NCBI GenBank assembly: GCA_022799035.1 | Contig: JAAWNQ010000021.1 | Location: 1-36,970, forward strand | DNA from: Oscillospiraceae bacterium | Lineage (GTDB): Bacteria > Bacillota > Clostridia > Oscillospirales > Oscillospiraceae | Length of the DNA: 36,970 nt | Direction of reading: 5' to 3' | Part shown: in pieces, positions 23,176 through 31,160 of the stretch | Position numbering within the stretch: the first letter of the stretch is position 1 | How the letters are laid out: each line of letters opens with the position of its first letter | Notes under the pieces: model-generated | The model's database searches: none | Told to the model about the DNA's origin: nothing | What the model saw: only the letters and a program-made list of their open reading frames with translations | Translations under genes and position numbers: made by a program

Positions 23176-24189
23176 TTACAGCAGGATGACCCCCGCGCTC
23201 TCGCAGGCGGCGATGGTGTCCTGATCCCAGATCCCCGCCTGGACCTCCCCGATGTGGGCCCGGCCCAGCAGGTACATGCACAGCCGAGACTGGCCGATGC
23301 CCCCGCCGATGGTGAGGGGCAGCTTACCCTCCAGCAGCAGCTTGTGGAACTCCAGGCTTCTCCGCTCATCGTGGCCCGAAATCTTCAGCTGCCGATCCAT
23401 GGCCGCCGGATCCACCCGGATCCCCATGGAGCTCAGCTCAAAGGCGCAGCCCAGCACGCTGTTCCAGACCAGGATATCTCCGTTCAGGCTCCAGTCGTCG
23501 TAGTCGGGGGCCCGGCCGTCGTGGGGCTTGCCGGACTTCAAAGCCCCGCCGATGCCCATGAGGAAGGTGAGGGGGTGGTCCTTCACCCACAGGTTCTCCC
23601 GCTCCTTGGGGGTCTTGTCGGGCCATTTCTCCTCCAGCTCCAGGGCGGTGACGAAGGAGACCTGGTCGGCTACCTTGGGCAGCCGGCACAGGGCGGAGAA
23701 GGCGGAACGGAGGGTATCCTGGGTCTCCCGGATGGCCTGGGCGATGGCCTCCACCGTCCGGCGGAGGTATTCCTCATTCCGGTCCCGGGGGGCGATGACC
23801 TTTTCCCAGTCCCACTGGTCCACGTAGACCGAGTGGAGGTTGTCCAACTCCTCGTCCCGGCGGATGGCGTTCATATCGGTATAGAGCCCCTCCCCCACGG
23901 AGAAGTGATAACGGTACAGGGCCATGCGCTTCCACTTGGCCAGGGAGTGGACCACCTGGGCGTCGGCCCGGGCGCAGGGTACGTCGAAGGAGACCGGCCG
24001 CTCCACCCCGTTCAGGTCGTCGTTCAGGCCGGTGGCGGCCTGGACAAAGAGGGGGGCGGACACCCGGCGAAGATTCAAAGCCCCGGCCAAAGTATCCTCA
24101 AAGATCCGCTTGAGAAGACCGATGGCCTTCTGGGTGTCATAGAGGTTGAGGGAGGGGGCGTAGCCTGTGGGGATAGCGGTTTTCGGCAT
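23176..24189 (-). CDS. asnA: Aspartate--ammonia ligase (asparagine synthetase A)
   Basis: 337 residues, the AsnA length. It makes asparagine from aspartate, ammonia and ATP, and is related to class II aminoacyl-tRNA synthetases. Typical stretches are VSFDVPCARADAQVVHSLAK, then VGEGLYTDMNAIRRDEELDN, HSVYVDQWDWEKVI, and near the C-terminus LPLTIGGGIGQSRLCM with the class II motif 3-like arginine. AAGGAGCCGATCCCC precedes the ATG. It is monocistronic with its own promoter and a shared terminator. Confidence 0.96.
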   Translation of the reverse strand: MPKTAIPTGYAPSLNLYDTQKAIGLLKRIFEDTLAGALNLRRVSAPLFVQAATGLNDDLNGVERPVSFDVPCARADAQVVHSLAKWKRMALYRYHFSVGEGLYTDMNAIRRDEELDNLHSVYVDQWDWEKVIAPRDRNEEYLRRTVEAIAQAIRETQDTLRSAFSALCRLPKVADQVSFVTALELEEKWPDKTPKERENLWVKDHPLTFLMGIGGALKSGKPHDGRAPDYDDWSLNGDILVWNSVLGCAFELSSMGIRVDPAAMDRQLKISGHDERRSLEFHKLLLEGKLPLTIGGGIGQSRLCMYLLGRAHIGEVQAGIWDQDTIAACESAGVILL

Positions 24190-24223
24190 GGGGATCGGCT
24201 CCTTTTATATTTGGATGTTCCCC

Positions 24224-24252
24224 ATTATAAGACCGGCGGGAGGAAATAGCAA
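24224..24252 (-). promoter_or_regulatory. Sigma-A-type promoter of asnA
   Basis: On the minus strand TTGCTA (24247-24252) and a perfect TATAAT (24224-24229) are 17 bp apart, about 35 bp before the ATG. Confidence 0.7.
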
Positions 24253-24265
24253 GGGGCGGGTGTAG

Positions 24266-24288
24266 ATTTTTCCCCAAATGGGAAAAAT
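24266..24288. repeat. AT-rich inverted repeat between asnA and the SLH gene
   Basis: ATTTTTCCC and GGGAAAAAT are perfect 9-bp arms around a 5-nt centre, 14 bp upstream of the asnA -35. It could be an operator for asnA or for the divergent SLH gene. No gene follows that would make it a terminator. Confidence 0.45.
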
Positions 24289-24345
24289 AGCCTTAAAACC
24301 GGTGAATGGAGCGGCTTCGCTCCTTGGGAAAGGGAGGTCTGCTCC

Positions 24346-24936
24346 ATGAAGAAAACACTCTGGCGGCCCCTGTTGGCGGCGGTCCTGTGCCTTGGGGCGG
24401 GGAGGAGCCATCAGTATCTGGCCGCGACGCCGGAGGTGGTCCCCACTCCGCCTGCCTTGCCTCTGGAGGAGCCCTTTGCCGACGTGAGCTTTGGTCAGCG
24501 GTGGTATGACGGGGCCCAGTACGGCTACCGCAACGGCCTGGTCCGGGGGATGACCGAGAGGTCCTTCGCCGGGGAGCTCACCGCCACCCGGGCCATGGCG
24601 GTGACCATGCTGTGGCGGCTGGCGGGGGAGCCGGAGGTCCTGGGTCCCAGCGGCTTCTCCGATGTGGAGCCGGACAGCTGGTATACCCCGGCGGCGGTGT
24701 GGGCTGAGACCCGGGGTATCCTCCTGGGCTACGGGGACAACACCCTCCGCCTCGACGAGTCCGTGACCTGGGACCAGCTGGAGCTGATTTTCGCCCGGTA
24801 TTATGGCGAGGGAAAGCCCGTAGGGGCGGCTATCAGCCGCTCGCTCTCCCAAGGACCCGGCAGACGGGAGGAACCCCTGACCCGGGGAGAGCTGGCCGAG
24901 ACCTTCATGGAACTGCGGGAGGAGAGAGAAAAGTGA
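24346..24936 (+). CDS. Secreted SLH-domain protein
   Basis: 196 residues. A basic N-terminus and a hydrophobic stretch (MKKTLWRPLLAAVLCLGAG) form a signal peptide. About three S-layer-homology-type segments follow: FADVSFGQRWYDGAQYGYRNG then TATRAMAVTMLWRLAG; FSDVEPDSWYTPAAVWAETR then VTWDQLELIFARYY; and a shorter last one, LTRGELAETFMELRE. These repeats bind secondary cell-wall polymers. No other domain is present, so it is a small wall-associated protein of unknown purpose. It is convergent with the lysozyme gene, 16 bp apart, with no obvious terminator between them. Confidence 0.82.
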   Translation: MKKTLWRPLLAAVLCLGAGRSHQYLAATPEVVPTPPALPLEEPFADVSFGQRWYDGAQYGYRNGLVRGMTERSFAGELTATRAMAVTMLWRLAGEPEVLGPSGFSDVEPDSWYTPAAVWAETRGILLGYGDNTLRLDESVTWDQLELIFARYYGEGKPVGAAISRSLSQGPGRREEPLTRGELAETFMELREEREK

Positions 24937-24952
24937 CCGGGAAGGCGGGGGA

Positions 24953-25912
24953 TCAGGGGATCTGAAATACCTGTCCCGGATAGATCAGGTTGGGGTTCCG
25001 GATACCGTTCAGTTCCGCGATTTGGTTTACCGTAACTCCATACATACGGGAGATCCCCCATAGGGTATCACCGGGCCGAACTGTATAGGTCCGATAGGTG
25101 GGGGCTTCGCCTGGTATTTGAAGTATTTGGTTTACATAAATTAAATTCGGGTTAGGAATATGGTTCAGCTCCACCAGCTTCTCCACCGTGGTCCCAAACC
25201 GCCGGGACAAGGCCCAGAGGGTATCCCCCCGGCGGACGGTGTAGGGGAAGGTGGTCTCCCCCGTGGCAAGGAGGACCCCATCAGTAAACCTGTCCCGGTC
25301 CACATAGCCCGTAATGCCGGAGACCAGGCCCTGGTTGGTATACTGCCATCCGGTCCACTCTGTCCAGTGGGTCCCGTGGAGGCTGGGCTCCCTTACCCCC
25401 CACTGGGCCAGCCAAAGGGGGTATTCCGCCACCGCCGCCCCCAACTGGGCCGAGGCGGTGGAGTGGTCGGCGTAGATCATGGGCCGGTGTCCCGTCAGTT
25501 CCTCCACCCGCTCCAGAAAGGCCAGGGCGGCGGCGGTGGCCTCCTCCGTGGACAGCTCCCGGTGCCCCTCAAAATCCAGCACCGGCCTGCACTGGTACTC
25601 CTGCTCCTGTAACAGCTGGGCGAAATGCTCCGCCTCCCGCCGGGCCCCGGCGGGGTCGGTGGCGTTCATATAGTGATACAGCCCGAAGGGCAGCCCCGCC
25701 GCCCGGGCTCCGTCCCGGTTCTGCCGGAACCGCCCGTCTACCCCCCGGGAGCCGTAGCTGGAGCGGATATACACCACCTGGATCCCGCTGTCCCGGACGG
25801 CGGCAAAGTCGATCTTCCCCTGGTAAACGCTGACGTCGATCCCCTCCATTGCCATGGCGGAGGGCAGCAGTGTCAGCAGACACAGGAGAAGGGCCAGACA
25901 TTTTTTCCACAT
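24953..25912 (-). CDS. Secreted GH25 lysozyme with two LysM repeats
   Basis: 319 residues. A signal peptide (1-21) is followed by a GH25 muramidase domain (about 22-205): GIDVSVYQGKIDF holds the first catalytic-site Asp, PVLDFEGH the catalytic acids and LYHYMNATD the barrel strand. Two C-terminal LysM repeats start YTVRRGDTLWALS and YTVRPGDTLWGIS and bind peptidoglycan. It cleaves the beta-1,4 bond between N-acetylmuramate and N-acetylglucosamine. GAGGTGACGACCT precedes the ATG. The promoter region resembles the sigma-K site of spoVFA, so it may act on the sporangium or spore wall late in sporulation. The DNA of the LysM part is visibly less GC-biased than that of the catalytic domain. Confidence 0.93.
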   Translation of the reverse strand: MWKKCLALLLCLLTLLPSAMAMEGIDVSVYQGKIDFAAVRDSGIQVVYIRSSYGSRGVDGRFRQNRDGARAAGLPFGLYHYMNATDPAGARREAEHFAQLLQEQEYQCRPVLDFEGHRELSTEEATAAALAFLERVEELTGHRPMIYADHSTASAQLGAAVAEYPLWLAQWGVREPSLHGTHWTEWTGWQYTNQGLVSGITGYVDRDRFTDGVLLATGETTFPYTVRRGDTLWALSRRFGTTVEKLVELNHIPNPNLIYVNQILQIPGEAPTYRTYTVRPGDTLWGISRMYGVTVNQIAELNGIRNPNLIYPGQVFQIP

Positions 25913-25942
25913 AGGTCGTCACCTCAAAGGGTCAAGTTTCCC

Positions 25943-25969
25943 CATTCTATGCGCCGGAGCGGAAACGGT
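25943..25969 (-). promoter_or_regulatory. Sigma-K-like promoter of the GH25 lysozyme gene
   Basis: The minus strand reads CATAGAATG (25943-25951), one base off CATAnnnTA. An AC (25968-25969) lies 16 bp upstream. The 12 bases GGCATAGAATGG-like core closely matches the spoVFA promoter, which reads GGCATAGAATAG. It overlaps the -35 of the divergent icd promoter. Confidence 0.4.
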
Positions 25970-25997
25970 TGACGGCTCCCCCTCCCGGTGGTAAACT
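25969..25997 (+). promoter_or_regulatory. Sigma-A-type promoter of icd
   Basis: TTGACG (25969-25974) and TAAACT (25992-25997) are 17 bp apart, leaving a leader of about 25 nt that contains AAAGGGGG before the ATG at 26027. Confidence 0.65.
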
Positions 25998-26026
25998 GAG
26001 ACAAACGAAAAAGGGGGCCTTTATCC

Positions 26027-27238
26027 ATGGAAAAGATCAAAATGACCACCCCTCTGGTGGAGATGGACGGGGACGAGATGACCCGCATCCTCTGGGCGGA
26101 TATCAAAAAGGAGCTGCTGGAGCCTTACATTGACCTGAAGAGCGAGTATTACGACCTGGGCCTCCCCCACCGGGAGAAGACCCGGGATCAGGTGACGGTG
26201 GATTCCGCCGAGGCCACCAAGAAATACGGCGTGGCGGTGAAGTGCGCCACCATCACCCCCAATGCCCAGCGTGTGGAGGAGTATCAGCTCTCCCAGATGT
26301 GGAAAAGTCCCAACGGCACCATCCGGGCCATTTTGGACGGCACGGTGTTCCGCGCTCCCATCATGGTCAAGGGGATCTCCCCGGTGGTGAAGAACTGGAA
26401 AAAGCCCATCACCATTGCCCGTCATGCCTACGGGGATGTGTATAAAAACAGTGAGTTCCAGCCCAAGGGGCCGGGGAAGGCAGAGCTGGTATTCACGGCG
26501 GCGGACGGCAAGGAGACCCGCCAGACTATTTTTGACTTTACCGCGCCGGGGGTGCTGCAGGGGCAGTATAATACCGACAGATCCATCACTTCCTTTGCCC
26601 ATTCCTGCTTTCAATATGCCTTGGATAGCAGACAGGACCTTTGGTTTGCCACCAAGGATACCATCTCCAAGCAGTATGATCACCGGTTCAAGGACATTTT
26701 CCAAGAGGTTTTTGACGCGGAGTACAAGGAGAAGTTTGAAACGGCGGGCATTACCTACTTCTATACCCTCATCGACGACGCGGTGGCCCGGGTCATCCGC
26801 AGCGAGGGGGGGTTCATCTGGGCCTGTAAGAACTACGACGGGGACGTGATGAGCGACATGGTCTCCACCGCCTTCGGCTCCCTGGCTATGATGACCTCCG
26901 TCCTGGTGAGCCCCGAGGGAAACTACGAGTACGAGGCCGCCCACGGCACCGTCACCCGCCATTACTACAGATACCTGAAGGGGGAGGAGACCTCCACCAA
27001 CCCCATGGCCACCCTCTTTGCCTGGACGGGGGCTCTGGAAAAGCGGGGAGAGCTGGACGGCCTTCCCGCCCTGCGGACCTTCGCCCGCAAGCTGGAGGGG
27101 GCCGCCATCGCCGTCATTGAGGGGGGCGTGATGACCCGGGATCTCTCCGCCCTCTGGGAGGGGGAGGATCCCGCCCAGCCTGTGACCAGCAAGGATTTTC
27201 TCAAAGCCATCCGGGCAGAGCTGGAATCCGCCCTCTGA
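26027..27238 (+). CDS. icd: NADP-type isocitrate dehydrogenase, eukaryotic-like subfamily
   Basis: 403 residues. It oxidatively decarboxylates isocitrate to 2-oxoglutarate, supplying NADPH and the glutamate precursor. The start [16 protein letters not shown], the [12 protein letters not shown] segment, [17 protein letters not shown] with the isocitrate-binding Ser/Asn/Arg, and [17 protein letters not shown] with metal-binding Asp residues are those of the homodimeric, roughly 400-residue class shared with eukaryotic cytosolic and mitochondrial enzymes rather than E. coli Icd. The coenzyme loop region [16 protein letters not shown] fits NADP. It stands alone with its own promoter. Confidence 0.95.
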   Translation: MEKIKMTTPLVEMDGDEMTRILWADIKKELLEPYIDLKSEYYDLGLPHREKTRDQVTVDSAEATKKYGVAVKCATITPNAQRVEEYQLSQMWKSPNGTIRAILDGTVFRAPIMVKGISPVVKNWKKPITIARHAYGDVYKNSEFQPKGPGKAELVFTAADGKETRQTIFDFTAPGVLQGQYNTDRSITSFAHSCFQYALDSRQDLWFATKDTISKQYDHRFKDIFQEVFDAEYKEKFETAGITYFYTLIDDAVARVIRSEGGFIWACKNYDGDVMSDMVSTAFGSLAMMTSVLVSPEGNYEYEAAHGTVTRHYYRYLKGEETSTNPMATLFAWTGALEKRGELDGLPALRTFARKLEGAAIAVIEGGVMTRDLSALWEGEDPAQPVTSKDFLKAIRAELESAL

Positions 27239-27301
27239 CCCAACCGGGGCTGCCCTTGCCGCCGGGGCAAAACGCGAAACAAAAGGAGATCATAACGAAG
27301 G

Positions 27302-27339
27302 GTACCCCCACGGAGCCGCAGGGCAGGCCGTGGGGGTAC
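27302..27339 (+). repeat. 12-bp inverted repeat between icd and trkA
   Basis: GTACCCCCACGG and CCGTGGGGGTAC are perfect arms around a 14-nt G/C-rich centre. No T-run follows. It may be an imperfect terminator for icd or an operator upstream of the trkA promoter. The remainder of 27239-27471 holds only the trkA promoter and ribosome site. Confidence 0.5.
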
Positions 27340-27367
27340 GCTTTGCCGTCACCCCGCGATCCCCCCC

Positions 27368-27395
27368 TTGCAAGAAAAAAGAATCGTGTTATAAT
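27368..27395 (+). promoter_or_regulatory. Sigma-A-type promoter of trkA-trkH
   Basis: TTGCAA (27368-27373) and TATAAT (27390-27395) are 16 bp apart. The leader is about 70 nt. Confidence 0.65.
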
Positions 27396-27471
27396 ATATC
27401 CTGGTTTTATATGGATACATGGGCATATCAGCCCATCAAACTATCACTTCCCGACGAAAAGGAAGGGTCAT

Positions 27472-28836
27472 ATGAATATCATCATTGTAGGCGACGGCAA
27501 GGTGGGCGCGGCCCTGGCTACCCAGCTCTCCTCCGAGGGCCATGACGTGACCATCATCGACTCCAACCCCCAGGCCCTCAGTGAGAGCGCCGAGCGCCTG
27601 GACGTGATGGCGGTCACCGGCAACGGGGCCTCCATGGCCACCCTCCGGGCGGCGGGGGTGGAGAAGGCCGACCTGCTCATCGCCGCCACCAGCCGGGACG
27701 AGCTGAACCTGCTTACCTGCCTCACCGCCAAAAAGCTGGGGGCCAGGGGTACCATCGCCCGGGTCCGGAACCCGGAGTACTCCGACCAGCTGGTGGCCAT
27801 GCAGGACGAGCTGGGCCTTTCCATGACGGTGAACCCGGAGCTGGCCGCCGCCCAGGAGGCCTACCAGCTGCTCCAGTTTCCCTCCTTCCTCAAGCGGGAC
27901 ACCTTTGCCAAGGGCCGGGTGGAGATCGTCTCCATCCCTGTGGGCAAGGGCTCTCAGCTTATCGGGATCCCCCTTTTTAAGCTCTATGAGATCGCCGGGG
28001 TCAACGTGCTGGTCTGCGCCGTCCAGCGGGAGGACGGGGTACATATCCCCTCGGGCGGCTTCACCCTTCAGGAGGGGGACACCATCTTCGTCACCGCCGG
28101 CATCCAGGACCTGGCCCGTCTGGTGAAGAATCTGGGTCTGGTGGAGAAGCGGATCCGCAGCCTGTTCATCATCGGCGGCTCCCGGATCGCCTTCTATCTG
28201 GCCAAGCGGTGTCTGGACAGCGGGATGAACGTGAAGATCGTCGAGCGGGAGCATAAACGCTGTGTGGAGCTGGCCGAGCTTTTGCCCAAGGCCACCATCA
28301 TCGAAGCGGACGGTTCCCGGGAGGATATTCTGGCCGCCGAGGGGGTCAAGAGTTATGACGCTGTGATCACCCTCACCGGGATGGACGAGGAGAACCTGGT
28401 CCTGTCCATGCTGGCCAGTCACCTGGGGGTGGGCAAGGTCATCACCAAGATCAACCGCCTGGAGTATGCCGGGGTGTTCCGGAAGGTGGGGATCGGCTCC
28501 ATCATCAGCCCCAAGGGCCTGTGCTGTGCCCACATCCTGCGCTATGTCCGGGCCATGTCCACCGCCAGCGGCATCGAGAGCGTCATCACCCTCCACTCCA
28601 TCGTGGACGGCCAGGTGGAGGCCCTGGAATTCCAGGCCGGCCCCGACGCCCGCCACCAGGGCCAGGCCCTGAAGGACATCCCCCTGAAGAAGGGGATCCT
28701 GATCTCCTGCATCACCCACAAGGGTCATACCATCATTCCCAAGGGCGACAGCAGCTTTACCGCCGGGGATACGGTGATCGTGGTCACCGCAGGCGGCGCT
28801 CCCATCAGCGACCTGGACGATATCTTTGCCGACTGA
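27472..28836 (+). CDS. trkA: Trk potassium uptake regulatory subunit
   Basis: 454 residues, the size of the duplicated TrkA. Two RCK/KTN modules each have an NAD-binding RCK_N and a small RCK_C domain. The first begins MNIIIVGDGKVGAALA with the GxGxxG motif and acidic D33 region (VTIIDSN); the second begins near LFIIGGSRIAFYLA. It sits on the cytoplasmic face of the TrkH channel and gates it with nucleotides. GGAAGGGTCAT precedes the ATG at 27472. The frame is open to 27256 but that extension is not TrkA-like. It is followed by trkH after 52 bp. Confidence 0.95.
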   Translation: MNIIIVGDGKVGAALATQLSSEGHDVTIIDSNPQALSESAERLDVMAVTGNGASMATLRAAGVEKADLLIAATSRDELNLLTCLTAKKLGARGTIARVRNPEYSDQLVAMQDELGLSMTVNPELAAAQEAYQLLQFPSFLKRDTFAKGRVEIVSIPVGKGSQLIGIPLFKLYEIAGVNVLVCAVQREDGVHIPSGGFTLQEGDTIFVTAGIQDLARLVKNLGLVEKRIRSLFIIGGSRIAFYLAKRCLDSGMNVKIVEREHKRCVELAELLPKATIIEADGSREDILAAEGVKSYDAVITLTGMDEENLVLSMLASHLGVGKVITKINRLEYAGVFRKVGIGSIISPKGLCCAHILRYVRAMSTASGIESVITLHSIVDGQVEALEFQAGPDARHQGQALKDIPLKKGILISCITHKGHTIIPKGDSSFTAGDTVIVVTAGGAPISDLDDIFAD

Positions 28837-28888
28837 TCCCGCCGCTGTGAGAAGGTCTTAACTCCCATTCCCGTGAGGAAGTGTGTCA

Positions 28889-30343
28889 ATGAACCGTAAA
28901 ATGATAGGCAAGATCATGGGCTTCCTGCTTTTGCTGGAATGCCTTTTCTTCCTCCCCCCGGCTCTGATCTCGGCCTGGGATGGGGAGCGGGCGGCCCTGG
29001 CGGCCCTGTTCACCACCATGGCCGTCTCCGCCGGGGCGGGGGCCATCCTGTGGCTGCTGTGCCGCAACGCGGAGGGACGCTTTTACGCCCGGGAGGGGTT
29101 CCTCATTGTGGGCCTGGGCTGGATCCTCCTCTCGGCTGTGGGAGCCCTCCCTTTCTGGCTGTCCGGGGAGATCCCCCACTATGTGGACGCCCTGTTTGAG
29201 GTCATCTCCGGCTTCACCACCACAGGGGCCTCCATCCTCACCAACGTGGAGGGGATGAGCCGGGGTCTGCTGTTCTGGCGCAGCTTCACCCACTGGTTGG
29301 GAGGAATGGGGATCCTGGTGTTTCTTCTGGCGGTGGTACCCATGGGGGAGGGGGGATACAGCGTCCACCTTCTCCGGGCGGAAAGCCCCGGCCCCAGTGT
29401 GAGTAAGCTGGTGCCCAAGCTGCGGCAGACCGCCGCCATCCTCTACCTCATCTACATCGCCCTCACCGTCCTGTGTGTGTTGTTTCTTCTGACGGGGGGG
29501 ATGCCCCTTTTCGACAGCCTCTGTACCGCCTTCGGCACTGCGGGAACCGGCGGCTTTGGGATCAAAAATAACTCCATAGCGGGGTACTCTCCCTATTTGC
29601 AGAGCGTTTGCACCGTGTTCATGGCCCTGTTTGGGGTGAATTTCAGTATCTACTTCATGCTTCTTCTGGGCCGGATCCGGCAGGCTTTTCTGAACGAGGA
29701 GCTGCTGGTGTACCTAGGGATCATGGGGGGCGCCATCGCCCTCATCACCGGGAACATCCTGTCCCATTACGGGGGCGATCTCCGAAAAGCCCTTCACGAG
29801 GCGGCCTTCGCCGTGTCCAGTATCATGACCACCACCGGCTTTGCCACCGAGGACTTCAACCTCTGGCCTCAGCTCTCCCGGAGTGTCCTGGTGGTCCTCA
29901 TGGTGGTGGGAGCCTGCGCGGGCAGCACCGGGGGCGGCATCAAGTGCGCCCGGCTTCTGCTGCTGTGGAAGTCCCTGACTGCCCGGATCCGCCGGATGCT
30001 CCACCCCCGCAGTGTGACCCTGATCCGGGTGGACGGAGCCACCGTCAATGAGGAGACCGTCCAGGGCGTCAACACCTATATGGCGGCCTACTGCGCCATC
30101 GCCGTGGTGTCCTTTCTCATTCTGGCGCTGGATGATCTGTCCCTGGAGACCAATCTGACGGCGGTGCTGGCCTGCCTGAACAATATTGGTCCCGGTCTGG
30201 ATCTGGTGGGTCCCACCAGCAACTACGCCCACTTCTCCGACCTGTCCAAGATCGTTCTCATGCTGAATATGCTCTTGGGCCGGCTGGAGATCTTCCCCCT
30301 GCTCATTATGCTTTTCCCCCGGACCTGGCGGCGGGCAAGCTGA
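28889..30343 (+). CDS. trkH: Trk-type potassium uptake protein, membrane subunit
   Basis: 484 residues and about ten hydrophobic segments. Four pore loops supply the selectivity filter: ISGFTTTGAS, FGTAGTGGFG, IMTTTGFATED and LNNIGPGL. Each has the key Gly of the superfamily of K+ transporters. HWLGGMGILVFLLAVVPMG is also diagnostic. With TrkA it imports K+. Start choice: a GTG at 28883 is in frame, but GAGGAA sits only 2 nt from it, whereas the ATG at 28889 has 8 nt spacing. Confidence 0.95.
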   Translation: MNRKMIGKIMGFLLLLECLFFLPPALISAWDGERAALAALFTTMAVSAGAGAILWLLCRNAEGRFYAREGFLIVGLGWILLSAVGALPFWLSGEIPHYVDALFEVISGFTTTGASILTNVEGMSRGLLFWRSFTHWLGGMGILVFLLAVVPMGEGGYSVHLLRAESPGPSVSKLVPKLRQTAAILYLIYIALTVLCVLFLLTGGMPLFDSLCTAFGTAGTGGFGIKNNSIAGYSPYLQSVCTVFMALFGVNFSIYFMLLLGRIRQAFLNEELLVYLGIMGGAIALITGNILSHYGGDLRKALHEAAFAVSSIMTTTGFATEDFNLWPQLSRSVLVVLMVVGACAGSTGGGIKCARLLLLWKSLTARIRRMLHPRSVTLIRVDGATVNEETVQGVNTYMAAYCAIAVVSFLILALDDLSLETNLTAVLACLNNIGPGLDLVGPTSNYAHFSDLSKIVLMLNMLLGRLEIFPLLIMLFPRTWRRAS

Positions 30344-30360
30344 GGAGAGCGAAAAGAGAG

Positions 30361-30395
30361 AAGGGAGATTGTATCGCGTGATACAATCTCCCTTT
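30361..30395 (+). terminator. Hairpin terminator after trkH
   Basis: AAGGGAGATTGTATC and its perfect complement form a 15-bp stem around GCGT, followed by TTTCC. The T-tract is short but the stem is strong and directly follows trkH. Confidence 0.75.
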
Positions 30396-30433
30396 CCATA
30401 TGGCGCAAAACCGGTGTATAAACGGGCAAAAAA

Positions 30434-30452
30434 TGGTTACAATTTGGTTACA
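30434..30452 (+). promoter_or_regulatory. Direct repeat upstream of rubrerythrin
   Basis: TGGTTACA occurs twice, starting 11 bp apart (30434 and 30445), about one helical turn, shortly before the ribosome site. It could be a regulator site. No convincing promoter was found; weak TATAAA and TACAAT elements are near 30416 and 30437. Confidence 0.3.
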
Positions 30453-30471
30453 CTCAAAAGGGGGTATGACC

Positions 30472-31080
30472 ATGTCCGTTTCCTTTGCCGAAAGCCAGAC
30501 CAAGATCAATCTTCTCCGCGCCTTCGCCGGAGAGAGCCAGGCCCGGAACCGCTACACCTTCTCCGCTGGGTTTGCCAAAAAGCAGGGCCTGCCCTGCATT
30601 GAAATGGTGTTCCTGTTCACCGCCAACCAGGAGCGGGCCCATGCCAAGGCCTTCTACGACTACCTGGAAAAGTGCTCCGGGGAGAACATCCCTATTGACG
30701 GGACCTACCCCATCGACCTCTACACCACGGTGGCCGAGCACCTCCGGGCGGCAGAGCACAACGAGATGCAGGAGTATGAGCACGATTACACCCAGTTTGC
30801 CCACATTGCCAAGGAGGAGGGTTTCCCCGAGATCTCCCACCTCTTCTCCCAGATCGCCCGGATCGAAAAGGTCCACGGGGAGCGGTTCGGAGAGTTTGCC
30901 CAGCTGGTAGAGAGCGGTAAACTCTTCATCAGCGACGTGGAGTGTGAGTGGATGTGCCTCAACTGCGGCTATATCGTCACCGCCACCCGCCCCCCCGAGA
31001 AGTGCCCGGTGTGCAAGCACGAGCAGGGCTATTTCGTCCGGCTGGAGATGGTGCCCTGGCAGATGGAAAGTAAAAAGTAA
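30472..31080 (+). CDS. rbr: Rubrerythrin
   Basis: 202 residues. The N-terminal four-helix ferritin-like diiron domain (about 1-145) has the metal ligands in AGESQARNRY, NQERAHAKAFY, AAEHNEMQEYEHDY and IEKVHGERFGEF. The C-terminal rubredoxin-like domain has CLNCGYI and CPVCKHEQGYF for one iron. It reduces hydrogen peroxide in anaerobes. AAAAGGGGG lies 7 nt before the ATG at 30472; the earlier ATG at 30466 is only 1 nt from it. It is monocistronic. Confidence 0.95.
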   Translation: MSVSFAESQTKINLLRAFAGESQARNRYTFSAGFAKKQGLPCIEMVFLFTANQERAHAKAFYDYLEKCSGENIPIDGTYPIDLYTTVAEHLRAAEHNEMQEYEHDYTQFAHIAKEEGFPEISHLFSQIARIEKVHGERFGEFAQLVESGKLFISDVECEWMCLNCGYIVTATRPPEKCPVCKHEQGYFVRLEMVPWQMESKK

Positions 31081-31095
31081 AAAGGAAAAAGCGAG

Positions 31096-31134
31096 GGGCC
31101 ACGCGGTACATGGTACGGCGTGGCCCTTCTTTTT
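31096..31134 (+). terminator. Rho-independent terminator after rubrerythrin
   Basis: GGGCCACGC and GCGTGGCCC close a hairpin with an inner GTAC/GTAC pairing, followed by TTCTTTTT. It lies between rubrerythrin and the convergent LysR gene. Confidence 0.85.
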
Positions 31135-31160
31135 GTGGGTAGGAGGGAAATTTGGAAGGA

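Noticed and set aside
27239-27471. Possible riboswitch or small gene between icd and trkA
   Set aside because: Only one inverted repeat and the trkA promoter could be supported. No recognisable riboswitch core (for example ydaO/c-di-AMP, which is known for potassium genes) was seen.
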